Assembly: GCA_002104905.1 (NCBI GenBank)
Contig: MCFE01000072.1
Span: 1-64,000, forward strand
Direction: 5' to 3'
Origin: Basidiobolus meristosporus CBS 931.73
Taxonomy: Eukaryota > Basidiobolomycota > Basidiobolomycetes > Basidiobolales > Basidiobolaceae
Length of the DNA stretch: 64,000 bases
The notes under the pieces are model-generated. The model had not been told where the DNA came from. It saw only the letters and a program-made list of their open reading frames with translations, and did no database searches. How positions within the stretch are numbered: the first letter of the stretch is position 1; each line of letters opens with the position of its first letter. Of the stretch, positions 46,097-58,136 are shown one piece after another. Position numbers and translations under genes: made by a program.

Positions 46097-49000
46097 TTAA
46101 TTGAAATATCTAGGCTCATTAAACACATGGTACCTGTGGTTACGAACACCCTCACCGTAAAATTGTTGTGGATAACGTTGACCGGCCGGAACCTCGGACT
46201 CGGGGATTCTCTTGTAGTTATCCTTGGGCAGATCCGCCTCGTCAACAATCTGGAACTTTCCGGATTGGATTTCGGTATCGGTGATGCCACCATGGGAGAT
46301 TCTGGCGTAACCAACACGCTTGACTCCACGGAATGCGATGTACTCGCACCATCTATCATCGTCGGTAGGGTCGATATCGTTCACGTTGCCATCTTCCATC
46401 AGAATATGGTAGTTTCCGACGTGAGGGGTGGTCACCACATATCCCAAGAACACGAAGGGATTGGGGGACTCCCGCATGATTCTGGCGATCTCGGTGGTTT
46501 GCAATTTACGATCAAGTGGATCCTCTTCTTGGCCATTGTGAGATACAATCACATCCACGTGCTTACCATACACATCCAATGTGGCATGAATGGCACAAGC
46601 GAGCTCTCCAACGGGGGATGGCAACAAATGATGGGTGGAGTTCACGATGGGGAACTTGGAAAGCATGGTGCATCCCCAGGTATGTCCGGTAGGTCCTGGT
46701 CCGTAATCAGCGTACATGTTTAACTCTTCAGCCAAGGACTGAGTTAAATCACGGTTACCCATGATGATACGTTGAGTGTCGGATTCAAGCAGGCCGATCA
46801 CATCCAACTCAAGTTCGCGAATGGCATCGCGCATTCTCACTTCACTGGCCCACATATCGTTGTCAAGAGCAAAATGAATGGTCCAGATACCAGCGGTCAT
46901 GATCTTCTCCTCAGAATGGTAAGGTTGGGGCTTTTCCAAAGGAATACGGGAGATGTAGGTGAAGATACCGGCAATGACCAAACCGATCAATTTCCAGTTG
47001 ACAAGTCTCTGGCGAGATTTGTACACGGGAGAGCTTGACTTCTTGTTGTATTTCTCGTCAACAGGAGGCAGACTCTTGAGGCCGACACCGATAAGCCCCA
47101 TCATAACGAAGAGAATGATATGAGTGGCTTCACGGAGGTATGGTCCTCCAGGAACAAAGGCATAGGCAACAACCCAGACATGCATAAGATCCAGAATGTT
47201 ATAGGTGAGCATGGACACAAACACGGTACGGCCAATTGGACAGACGCTAATGGAACGAATGAAGCTGGGGAAAATAGACATGGTGTAAACGGCAAAGCAT
47301 AAGCCAGCAATGAATCCGGGGGTTTCCGAAATGTAGTACAATCCCAAGACAGAACTGGTACCAAATGCCCACCAAGCATAGCTGGTGACAAATGCGCGAC
47401 GAGAAAGAACGTATCCGATAGCCAGAGCAGCAATCACCAAAGCTCCCCATGGGACGGGTGCGGGTTGATGATGAGAATATCCACGGGCAATCCAACGGGA
47501 AATAATGGCCGAGTCGGACAACATACTATGAAGAATGAAGAAAATGGCACCCAAACCGACGGACACTCCACTCCAGCAAACATTGGGGTTAGCATTCACG
47601 GGTTGTTTCTGGGCACGCTGCTTGGTGGCGAAATCTCTGGCAATAAGTGCAATGCAAGCTAATACTCCAATGAAAATACCTGTGGCATTTGCACCGCCAT
47701 TCTCGAAACGCATAATGGGCCAAATTGGGTTGTTACTCTTCCACATTGCCTTGACGACATTGTGTAAAATAAGACCTAGGGACAATGAAGCAATGTCTCT
47801 ATCCAGGCGACCATTCTTGTCGTACTCCTCGTACCATGTAGCTGCCCAGGTGGTCAAACTAATACCACATCCGATGGCGGCATAGGCGAGTCTGTCAGTT
47901 GGGGTAGGCCATAAGTATGAAGCAACGCCGATCAACGAAATGAGGTGGAAGAATCCTCTGTACGAACGCATAAGATTGCGGACGAAAGAAAAGCCAAGGA
48001 CAACAGGCAGGAGAGTGATGAACAGGAAGGCCTCATATCCAGAAATGCCCATATCCCACAATGGGAAGTACCAGATAAGTAAGGGCAAGGCGGTAAGCAT
48101 TGACCAGAATACGAATCCAAGATAAACATCAGCACTGAAGTAGATCATTTCGGTGAGGCATGCAAATTGGCTGGATACCGCATCCTTCTTGAACTCGCTC
48201 TTCTCTACGGTGCTGTAAGCGCCATCAAAATCTTGCTCGTTGACAGTGTTTGCGTCCAAGATTTGAATATGGAGAGTTTGGAAATCATACATGGATACTG
48301 CATCAAAAGCAACATCGTACATGATGAGAGACCATTCGAAGAATGCATAAATGGTGTAAGCGCCAGGAACCTTATCAACCTTGTGCTTGATGAAATAATG
48401 GATCAAAGGACCCAAGGTGCAAATAAACAAGCCGCAGATAATCTTACGGATTCTCTTTGCCTTCAACGCGACAGTATGGTTGGAGCTGAGCAAGCTGGAG
48501 GAAGAGGCGTAGATGGTTCCGAACATGTAAGGGAAGGTGCACAAAATATAGATAATCATGCCGATGTCATGGATCATATGGTCATCAGAAGATGTAACAT
48601 ATACGAAAACGCCGCAAGACAAGGTACGAACGACACCAATGAAAAGAAGGACCTTCTTGAAAGTTGCAGAAACGCCGTTACGTCTAGCGGTCACGAAATA
48701 CCACAAGAACAAAAGAAGGAATCTGGGTGCTAACCGGAAATTAATTCATGAAAAAGGCTTAAATCCATAGACTCAAAACTGGCTTACTTGCGGTTGCTGC
48801 GATGAAAAGTTGGAAAATAGCTCTGGCGGGATATCTATCTCCAATAGTGGCGCTGACACTAGGGAACCATTCCTTGACATATGTGTTATTTCCCCGGGCC
48901 AAGTAAGTGGACAGAGCTGCTATGCTATTTAGCTTACCTCAGGATAGCCAAAATATTCGTTTTCAACGATCTTGTAGTAATGGGTTTGGCAACCGACCAC

Positions 49001-49276
49001 TAGGGCTACGAGGAACGCGCCTGATACCAAGTGAGTTAATAACGTGTCAAAACAAAGGCTTTTACCCGGAATACATACTATAGGCCAGGATAGTGTGTAA
49101 ATACGAGATGTATTTGCCATTGAACTGTGTTGAAAGCTACGGTTAGGCTTTGGGAAGTAAAAAAAATAAATGAAAATCACACATACACCCCCTATGACGG
49201 TTTGGGAAGCAAGCAAAGCTTCCTTATTCTCTTCAACTGTCAGCGATTCGTGGTGTGCACGTCGCAAAATAGCCAT
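46097..49276 (-). CDS. CWH43: CWH43, GPI-anchor lipid remodelling protein (978 aa, 5 exons)
   Basis: Exons 49276-49187, 49124-49079, 49020-48938, 48872-48788 and 48729-46097. The N-terminal third is the PGAP2/Frag1-like membrane domain ([40 protein letters not shown]). A polytopic middle follows. The C-terminal quarter is an endonuclease/exonuclease/phosphatase-like domain ([47 protein letters not shown]). Yeast Cwh43 (953 aa) replaces the diacylglycerol of GPI anchors with ceramide; in animals the two parts are separate proteins. Exon 1's donor was set at GTATGT (49186) because it keeps frame. Several long frames on the opposite strand are mirrors. Confidence 0.93.
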
Positions 49277-50194
49277 CTTGAAATAGGCCTTCAGAAACCA
49301 GCTTCAGCACAAAATGGCGGGTAAAAGAAGTAAGCGAGGAACGGAACTTGCACCATCTCTTTAAATCAAATCCTGGATCAAAATAACATGGTAACACGTT
49401 TGTGGAACTAGACTTAACACTATGAATTTGGATTTAACATGCAAAAACCCGAAATTATTCCAATCTTCTAATGAAAATCCATCAAAATCTAGGGCTTGGT
49501 GCACCATTTCGGGTCCAGTCCAGATATATCGGTAAAATTAGTTCCCTGAAAGAGTTGCCAGGGTTTCCGAGATTAATCCGTATCTAATGAACGTCAATAA
49601 CATGGTAGACTCGAGCGAGTATAACTTTAAACATAGGCTAACCTAGATTTAGCAAAGGGACTAGTTCTTGTGGCGAGATACGGCTGCCCGGTCCGTTGAA
49701 TGCGCATCAAAACACAGGGCTCAGGGAACTAATCCGATTTGCCAATTTTATTCATTAGATAAGAAACCCCTTACACAACTACTTTGGGTTGAAATTTGCC
49801 TCAAAGCAGGCGACCAATGAAGTGGTGGAAGCCATGAATATAGAGCTTGGAGCATGTTTCTGGATACGAGCGCGGTCAGCACTAGATGCCAAGATGCCTC
49901 TTTAACAACAGGTCCATGATCGTTATTTCCATGGATTTTTCCTCAGTTACAGTATGCAATGATGGCTAATTTGTGGGTGTCTTTGGTTGGGAATTTTCAC
50001 CGATGGACGTTAATTGAGTGTTGCACATAGTGTTACTTTTACCAATATGATATGTCAACTTTGGTATTACCAGATTGCGGAAGCTATACTAGTTCAGCCC
50101 ATTCTGAATTCAACGAATAATACTTTATAACTGATGATGAGTTCTTGGCGGGTGATAAGCGCGACCATCTCTACCAGTTTGATTGAAAACTTAT
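49277..50194. other. intergenic, no gene recognised
   Basis: 918 bp between CWH43 and the PP2C gene; no frame of interest. Confidence 0.5.
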
Positions 50195-51480
50195 TCAATT
50201 TGATTTAGTACTCTGGAAGAATACCACCACCACGGTGATATCGTCACGAACACTCCTAGCATAAGGCGGCCTGATTCCTAGTCTGTAGGTTATACTCCGC
50301 TGATTGCTTCCACCGAAAGCATTTCGGATAAGATGGGTAGAGGCATTTTCATCACTGAAGCTCCATTTCGAATCATTCAAACAAGGCTCCTGCTCGAGAT
50401 GTGACGCGACAAGTTGCACGATCTGATCATTACTGAGCTCATCGTATAGCCCATCGGAGGCAAGTACAAGAAATCGGTCACTTGAGGTGAGATGGTGATG
50501 TTGGATTTCGGGTAGAGAACTTATATATGGGGGAGATCGATAATGCTCGAGGTTAGCACGTACATCTGGGAAGTATTGACTCGGTATATTTGACTGGATT
50601 TTGGAGTCCCATTTCAGATCGCAATCGCCTAAAGCAAACTGCATGAGAGATAATACTTGCAAAGTGTGTTCATAGTGGCCTTCTTACCAAAAGCTCTCGT
50701 AGGGGCTAAAAGTCCCAAGACTCGGTCGAGGCTAAACAGGGTCTCGGCTTCATTTGGATGTTCCCGATACATGCGCATCTTTTCGTCAACGTTGTGTGCA
50801 GTATGGTCGTTGCTCATGATCTTTGCATGCCATCCCTGCTCGTCGCGTACACCTATAATCGCTCTTGAATCCCCAGTATTAGCGATATATAAGTCGCTAT
50901 TAGGAATATCAACATATGCCAATATAGCACAAGATCCAGATATGGCGGCAGAGAAGTCTTTTCCTGGTTCTGTGGTTGGATTAGAACGTGCTTCAACAAG
51001 CGCCTTGGCGGAGATATCTTTGTCTAACTCAAGAAAACATTCTTGGATTGCATTGGAAACCGAGCAAATCCGCAAAGTCGGAGTTTCAAACGAAGCGTCA
51101 ACCAGAATATCGATTCGCTTCATGATCTGATTTGGTAAAACATCTCGCACAAGCTGTGCACATTCTGGGCCTCCGTGGCCATCGAATACTCCAAATAAAA
51201 GTGCATTTGGGTTTTCAAGATTAAAACAGTGCTGATCCTCGCTAGGGTAATTTGAGGCAATATGGTTGATATCTAGTCGCTTAACAAGTTTGTTATCTAA
51301 AGTCAGTGATACCTCGTTTTGGACTATGAGAGATTGGATCTCCGGCCAGTTAAGGTCGTCATCAATCTCCTGCTCCTCATCAGAAAACACAAAGTTACAA
51401 AGCTCAGGGTATGTGTCAGAAGATACAGAAGTGGGCTTTGAGGCAGTGATGTTTGGGATTGACGCGTTGGCTAATTTCAT
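50195..51480 (-). CDS. PP2C-type Ser/Thr phosphatase (408 aa, 2 exons)
   Basis: Exons 51480-50688 and 50628-50195. PPM motifs in order: FGVFDGHGGPECAQLV (metal-binding Asp and Gly), IANTGDSRAIIG, the intron-split RAFGDCDLKW, FLVLASDGLYDELSNDQIV and RDDITVVVVFF. RAFGD-LKW and the segment after SDG resemble the Ptc5/pyruvate dehydrogenase phosphatase subgroup. However, the N-terminus (MKLANASIPNITASKPTSVS) is not a clear mitochondrial presequence, so the target is uncertain. It needs Mn/Mg and dephosphorylates Ser/Thr. The 59-bp intron falls within a conserved motif, which confirms the splice. Confidence 0.88.
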
Positions 51481-52144
51481 ATTGATGGTTTGGGTTGAAT
51501 GAAGTTCAATAAATCCAGTAGCGTGATTATTTACAGAGCAAAGCGGAAACTATATTTAGCACATGAAAGGACTTGAAGTGGAAGTGGAATGATTCAACAA
51601 TGATACACGACGTGAAATATATAAGCTTTGGGGAAAATAGAATAATCTGCTATGATGCAATATGCTGTTACGCTAGAAAAAGTCCTAGTAGCCAATGTTG
51701 CAGCAAAAGGATTAACTTGCATGACAGTGACGCAACTAAAATGTGGCGTAGTAATTGGTGTCCTCACGATATGCCCGAATGTCGATTCCCAAACTAGTAA
51801 TGAACTCAGCCATAAATGCTCCTGAAACCTATTAATACTAGTTAAACAATTTGGGTAAAAATAAGCAATCGGCGGCTGTGGTGCATAGAGTTTGTATATC
51901 ACACTATGAAAAAAAGATCAAGAATAGATCACTCTAATACGCAATTGCAAAGATATCACTACAACACTTCGAAATTAAGGGTACGTCATCCGTAAGGTTA
52001 GGTTAAGAAGCTCTGAAGCGAAATAGAGCACTTAGTTACAAGATCAGTGTAGGAACTAATTTACTACCTTCCTTTAGTATATTGTCTCCAGTATTTAATA
52101 CTCCTTTCTCATTTCGCTCTAGTAAACTCAGTTAGCTATAGAAA
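51481..52144. other. divergent intergenic region PP2C/RPN5
   Basis: 664 bp between the two start codons. A 102-codon minus frame (51594-51902) has no recognisable domain. Confidence 0.5.
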
Positions 52145-53908
52145 ATGTCTGACGGTAGATTGGAAAAGATGGAAAAGGACTACAGTGATGTAGTTGATGT
52201 TCAGCTTCCAGAAGCTGAGCAATTAGCAAAGGTACATAATGTACTCATCTTGGCTATTGCTTCGTATTTTAATCTGTTTTTCGCCTCTTTAGAGTGGCGA
52301 GCTCCGCAAGGCCTTGGAACAACTTCTGTCCCTTGAGAAGCAAACGAGAACCGTAGGATTCTTTCGTTAGATTTTCATTTTCAATGAGGAATTAAGCTTA
52401 TCATAACAGGCCGGAGATCTTGCGTCTACCACCCGGATTCTCACCGGTATCGTCAAGATTTGTTACGAGTCCAACGATTGGAAGACCCTCAATGAATATG
52501 TCGTTCTTCTTTCTAAAAAGCACGGTCAATTGAAGCAGGTTATTTCCTTTTCAATTCGGTAGGCTCCGAATGGGCTATTGATAACATTTTCAATAGGCTA
52601 TCACCAAAATGGTTCAAGAAGCCATGTCATATCTGGACAAAACACCTGATATGCCTACCAAGCTTGAGTTGATTGACACTCTGAGAAACGTCACTGAAGG
52701 AAAGGTATGTGCAAATATTGAATACACTTGCTTGTTGTCGATTCAGAGAGCTTACTGTGGTTGTAGATTTACGTAGAAATTGAGAAGGCTCGCTTGACTC
52801 GTATGCTTTCAAAGATCAAAGAAGATGAAGGAAACGTCGCCGAAGCCGCAGACATTTTGCAAGAACTGCAGGTAACACCTCTATTGATCAATAGATCCTG
52901 CGATCGGGTATTTATACGGAACTCAAACGTGAATAGGTGGAGACTTTTGGATCGATGGAGAAGAGAGAAAAGACAGATTTTATCTTGGAACAGATGAGAC
53001 TGTGCTTAGCCAAGAAGGACTTCATTAGAACTCAACTCATTAGCCGTAAAATCAGCACCAAATTCTTCAACGAGCCCGAGCAGGCTGATTTGAAGCTTCG
53101 TTATTATGATCTCATGATCCAGTACGCCCTACATGAGGGAGAGTATCTTAATATTTGCAAGTATTATAGACAAATCTACGACACCGAGTCTATCAAGAAG
53201 GATGAATCCAAGTGGAAGGAGGTGAGCCTTGTGAAGAGTGTCTCCCTTTGTACGTGCTGTGGTTAACTCTTGGACATGTGTAGGTTCTTCAAAACGTGGT
53301 TTTGTTCATCGTTCTGTCACCATTTGACAATGAGCAATCTGACTTGATCAACCGTATCGCAGAAGATCCTAACCTCGCCAAGCTTCCTCTTTACAAGGAG
53401 CTTCTTAAAAGCTTCATTACTATCGAATTGATGAGATGGCCTAGAGTGGAGGAGATCTATGGCCCCGCTTTGAAGAGCACCGCCGTTTTCAGTCAAAAGG
53501 AAACCGGTAACGATCGTTGGAACGATCTTCACAAGCGTGTTATCGAACATGTAAGTTTCTTGCCCCTCTTTCGCAAACTATTCGTGTAGACGCTAATGAT
53601 TTTGGAATTAGAACATTCGAGTTGTTGCCAAGTACTACACCCGCATCACCACCAAGCGCTTGACACAGTTGTTGGATTTGTCTGATCGCGAAACCGAGGA
53701 GTTCCTTTCCAAGTTGGTTGTCTCCAAAACAATCTATGCCAGAATCGATCGTCCCGCCGGGATCATCAGCTTCTCTGCACCCAAAGACCCCAACCAAGTG
53801 CTGAATGATTGGTCTCACGACGTCAACTCTCTGCTTGGTTTGATTGAAAAGACCACCCATTTGATCAACAAGGAGGAGATGGTGCATAAGATTACCAAAG
53901 CATTGTAA
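52145..53908 (+). CDS. RPN5: 26S proteasome regulatory subunit Rpn5 (445 aa, 8 exons)
   Basis: Exons 52145-52231, 52293-52352, 52410-52538, 52597-52704, 52767-52871, 52937-53221, 53284-53550 and 53612-53908. All introns fall between codons and are 57-65 bp. Conserved Rpn5/PSMD12 blocks: [47 protein letters not shown]-type PCI helices ([20 protein letters not shown]), [13 protein letters not shown] and the C-terminal helix [19 protein letters not shown]. Length equals yeast Rpn5 (445). It is a lid subunit with TPR-like helices and a C-terminal PCI domain, bridging lid and Rpn11 region. Confidence 0.96.
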
Positions 53909-54184
53909 AAACTTGATCACCTCAATAATACCTTGAAACCGAGCCTCGTCTGTTTTCGTTCTTGTTTTAGTTGAGTTGTTTAGTGAGCTTCCTAATTTTC
54001 TTACAGTTCCAAGCCATCATCTGAATAGCTCAATAAGGGTCCATGATTATTTGGCAAATGTATTTAATAAAACTGATTGAGAATCTAGCTTCGTGTTTGT
54101 TGTTTGGTTGCCTTTATTTATGTATCTTCAACGATACCTATATTCAGAAACTATACATGGGTCATAACATGGCTGGAGCGTGAT

Positions 54185-55791
54185 TTAGCACACCCCGGAG
54201 GTCTTGCTAGGCAATTGGTTGCCTTGTGCGCCATGTTTTTTGTGGAAGGTAACCCGAGAGACATTTCTTAGCCTGTGGTGATGACGATGGTGGGCAGACT
54301 TGTGCTCCTCAATGGTTTTGGAATCCATCTTCTCGAGCATGTGGATTGTCGACATCAAGTCCTTGATCAACAACTCACATCTTGAGCGAGAGAAATCTTC
54401 ACGAATCACCACACGGCACAGCTTGACCTTCTCGGCATGGGGTGCCATGGTGTAAGCGGGGATGATCCAACCGCGTTCCCTTAATTTAGCGACGATATCG
54501 AATTCGTCAAATTTGGACTTCTTACTTAGTTTGAACGCGACCAGAGGGAGACCGTAGCCGTTACCCTCGCTTAAAATATCGAAATAGCCAGTAGCCTTCA
54601 GATTTTCGGCCAAGAAATCGGCCGTCTGTGTCAAGTTGTTCATGATCGAACGGAATCCGCTTTTACCTAACCGGATGAATATGTAATACTGGGCAATCAC
54701 ATTGGAGGCTCCTTTGCTGAAGTTGAGGGTGAACGAGGCTTGATCAGCACCCAAGTAGTTGATGTTAAAGATCAGGTCCTTGGGTAAGTACTCGGGGCTA
54801 CGCCACACACACCAGCCAATACCAGGGTAACAAAGGCCATATTTGTGACCACTAGCGTTGATAGAGGCCACCAATGGCAAGCGGAAGTCCCAGACCAACT
54901 CTGGTCTAACAAATGGTGCCACGAAACCACCCGAGGCCGCATCAACGTGGATTTGGACATCCAAACCTTCTTCCTTGTTTTTCTTCTCGAGCAGATTGTT
55001 TAATGTCTGAACATCTTCGTAATGACCGGTGTAGGTGGAGCCTAAGATTGCGGCCACACCAATGGTGTTCTCATCAACCAGATCAACTGCCTCTTGAGGA
55101 GTCAGAACGAAGCAATTTTCAGTGCAGTAAACATAGCGAGGCTCAATCTCAAGATATTTGACAGCCTTCTCCCAGCATACTTGGACGTTAGCCCCCATAA
55201 CAATGTTGGGTTGAGTTGCGTCTTTCCCCGCAGCCTTGCGCTTCTCTTGCCAGCGGCGTTTCATTGCCAAACATGCCAAGATGATGGCCTCAGAGGATCC
55301 GATAGTGGAGCAGCCAAGAGCCTCTGACGAAGAGTCGTCCATGGGTGCATTAAATAGACGAGCGATCATGTTAACGCAGCGATTTTGAATTTCACATGTC
55401 AACGGATATTCCTCGTAGTCAATGAAATTCTTGCTCAAATTTTCAGCCATCAGCTTCTCGGCCTCTTCTTCCATGTATGTGGTTACGAAACTAGCCAAGT
55501 TAAGGACGGGGTTTCCATCAAGCGCGAGTTCGTCTTTGATCAACTTGTACGCGACTTTGGGTGGCATTTCCTCGTCTGGCATTGAAAATCTGGGAATATC
55601 TTGGGCGGCCCAGTGGCTTCCGTAGACTGTGGTTGAGACGACACTATCGTCGTGAATACTGCTGGAGGGGTCGTCTGACTTGGCGAGACGGGCTAAAAAG
55701 GCGTCAGTTAGATCTCATGTCGCTAAAGCAAGGTGGCGAGGTACGGTCAAAGAAAATTACCATCGGAAACTGCGTGTGCTAGAAAAACCAT
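54185..55791 (-). CDS. GAD1: glutamate decarboxylase (512 aa, 2 exons)
   Basis: Exon 1 (55791-55761, MVFLAHAVSD) and exon 2 (55692-54185). It is a PLP-dependent group II decarboxylase: VYGSHWAAQDIPRFSMPDEE, LDGNPVLNLASFVTTYMEEE, HVDAASGGFVAPFVRP and the Schiff-base Lys in INASGHKYGLCYPGIGW (about residue 294). It makes GABA from glutamate in the cytosol, feeding the GABA shunt and acid or oxidative stress tolerance. The C-terminus has a His-rich basic tail (HHRHHHRLRNVSRVTFHKKH) ending in SGVC; whether it binds calmodulin as in plant GADs is unknown. It is divergent from an aminotransferase gene, 565 bp between starts. Confidence 0.95.
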
Positions 55792-56356
55792 TTTGAATAC
55801 AAGGTTACGAAGTGCTGAATGCTCTTGATCGAGTTAAATATACTTTTCAAAGCCCAAGCCACTGGCTTCTTGGTTTGGCCAATCTAATCTTTCGTATACA
55901 TGACGCATCCTCTGATTTCCACGCAACCAATACTTCAATTAGCCAGGGTAAATAACAGGACTTGAAGATTATGCTGGTTTGGTAACGTCACTGTTGTAGC
56001 ATGACGTCTGAACTTGAGGCGCATTGGCTATCGTGTTGCTCGAGGTATTTTTGGAAATTGCTGCAAAAACCTATATTTTGGTTCTGCCTAAAGTTTGTCC
56101 CGTCTGGTATCTCATGTTCCCATTTAGTTTGGATCCAGGTTCCTAATCAGTCTCAAGGGCAGCTGCCACATGACCGTACGATCTGATTGCTTAGGGAAAT
56201 GGAATCTTGATAAAGTCAGCGTCTTGACTGTATGCTGATTGACGTTGGATTCGACAAATAATAGTCACTCAGATAATCTCTGATAAATCTTCCGAGCCTG
56301 CAATTTCGGTGTATTTAACTTGGGAGACGTAATTATGTTCGTAGTGAACACTCAGC
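55792..56356. promoter_or_regulatory. divergent promoter region of GAD and the aminotransferase
   Basis: 565 bp separate the two ATGs. No gene is seen in it; no TATA box stands out on either side. Any co-regulation is inferred from geometry only. Confidence 0.4.
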
Positions 56357-57835
56357 ATGCTTTCCTTAGACCAAGAAAACACTTTATTTGACCGCCCAGG
56401 GAATATTGACCCCAATGAAGACTTTGTGGACTTTACCATTGGTGCACCAGGGGCTGACCTGCTTCAGGAGGTTACCAAGCTTGCTTTGGCAGCTTCCCAA
56501 GAAGCCTTATCGGCACCGGATGCTCATTTTCTACTCCAATATGGGGCGGCAAAAGGTTTAGGTAGTTTCAGGAAAGAGCTGGCCAGATGGTTGGAGCATG
56601 AGTATCAGGAATCATCCATAGATCCGTAAGTCCCATATTCTAATCACTGCACTGATGCCTGGTTGTAATATTTTCGAAGTTCTCGTTTGACAGTAACCTC
56701 TGGCGCCACCCAGTCGTTCACCAACATTGTCACTTTGTTTACATGTCCCGATACTGTATTTCTCATAGAGGATCCCACCTATTTTCTGGCCTTGGACCTC
56801 GTACGAGAGCAGCGGAAAGACTCCACTATATTGCCTGTGCCAACTGACGAGTCAGGAATCATACTAGAGAACCTGGAGGACTTGCTCAAGAAGCATTCGC
56901 CCAAGGAGAAAAACATATGGCCCAATCGTTTCCCATTCATGCTGTATCTTGTGCCTACCCATAATAATCCTACTGGACGTTCATTGACTCATGAAAGACG
57001 GGTGGAGTTGGTGAAGCTTGCCGCCAAGTATAACGTGTTGGTTGTGTGTGATGATGTCTACGATATATTGAGATATGAGGATCGTGCAGACGCACCGAAG
57101 CGATTGGTGGCGTACGACTACGAAATTAACAAAGAGGCAGCAGGAACTGTTATTTCCAACGGAACATTTTCCAAGCTATTCGGTCCAGGGGTAAATATTT
57201 TGACTGAAATCTCTGTCTTTTCTGTGCTTCCAATGACACTTGACATTGTAGATTAGACTGGGTTGGATCGAAGCAAAAGAAGATCTTATCAACGCAATCA
57301 GTGAAAGGTAACCCTATGCCGCTTCCCTCTTAGTTGAAGGATAGTTCTAATCTAGTTGTGGGATCGTAGTGGACTTAATAACAGTGGTGGAAGTCCAAAT
57401 CAATTCGCATCCGGTAGGCTTGATGACCACACCATTTATGAGGTGTCGCCACTAACATAGGCTCTAGGGATAATGACTCAGCTACTCGCAAGCGGAAAAC
57501 TCTCAAGCTTTGTCGATGGCTTGAGAGATATTTATAGCAGTCGGCTAAAAGCATTGATGAGTGTATTGACCACTCAGTTACCATCATCTTGCCAAGTCCT
57601 ACATCCGAAAGGTGGCTATTTCGTGTGGATTCTCCTACCAAAGCATGTGAATACTCGGGAGCTCTTGACCCGTTGCCGTGAGGAAACCCATGTGATTTTC
57701 TCTCCTGGAGATCGATTTTCTCTTGCTGGTCAAACAAATCATTGCCTTCGTTTATGTTTTGCATATAATCCTGAGAAGAGGATCACCGACGGCGCTCAAA
57801 GACTGTGCCAATTTTTGGCTAGTCAGCTAAAATGA
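56357..57835 (+). CDS. PLP-dependent class I aminotransferase, aminoadipate-aminotransferase-like (415 aa, 5 exons)
   Basis: Exons 56357-56625, 56680-57190, 57252-57307, 57370-57413 and 57468-57835. Fold-type I motifs: FTIGAPGADLL, LLQYGAAKGLGSFRKELARW, TSGATQSFTNIVTLF, DPTYF, PTHNNPTGRSL, CDDVYDIL and the PLP lysine in SNGTFSKLFGPGIRLGWIEA (about residue 255). GSPNQF and a C-terminal Arg region (LRLCFAY) follow. It groups with Aro8/kynurenine and 2-aminoadipate transaminases and resembles yeast YER152C; the exact substrate is not readable. Small exons 3 and 4 were placed to restore GIRLGWIEA and SGGSPNQFASG. Confidence 0.9.
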
Positions 57836-58136
57836 TTTGGTGGCAAATTTGCGTCACTAGTGTCTCGGTTTCTTTTACATTAGCTTCCCAAATAGTGCAT
57901 CATTGTCATGTATAAGTGCTTATCTATACCTAAAATATTGTGCGATCGTCAAGGCCATAGTGGATCCATATGTCGTATTCAATGTTGATCAAGTGATTCC
58001 TATTTCCATGGTAATAATTATTCATGAATGTGTATTAAATTCTGTTCATTCAGTAAATGTATAGGGGTTGGTTTATTCTAAAACAGTGATATGGGGTTTT
58101 CCAGTAGTCAGATCGGAGTAAATTCAGTATGACTAA
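57836..58136. other. convergent 3' intergenic region
   Basis: Between the aminotransferase (+) and the first glycosyltransferase (-). No gene seen. Confidence 0.5.

Noticed and set aside
46073-46723. 216-codon plus-strand frame, and others at 48167-48733
   Set aside because: Antisense to the CWH43 coding exon; no independent support.
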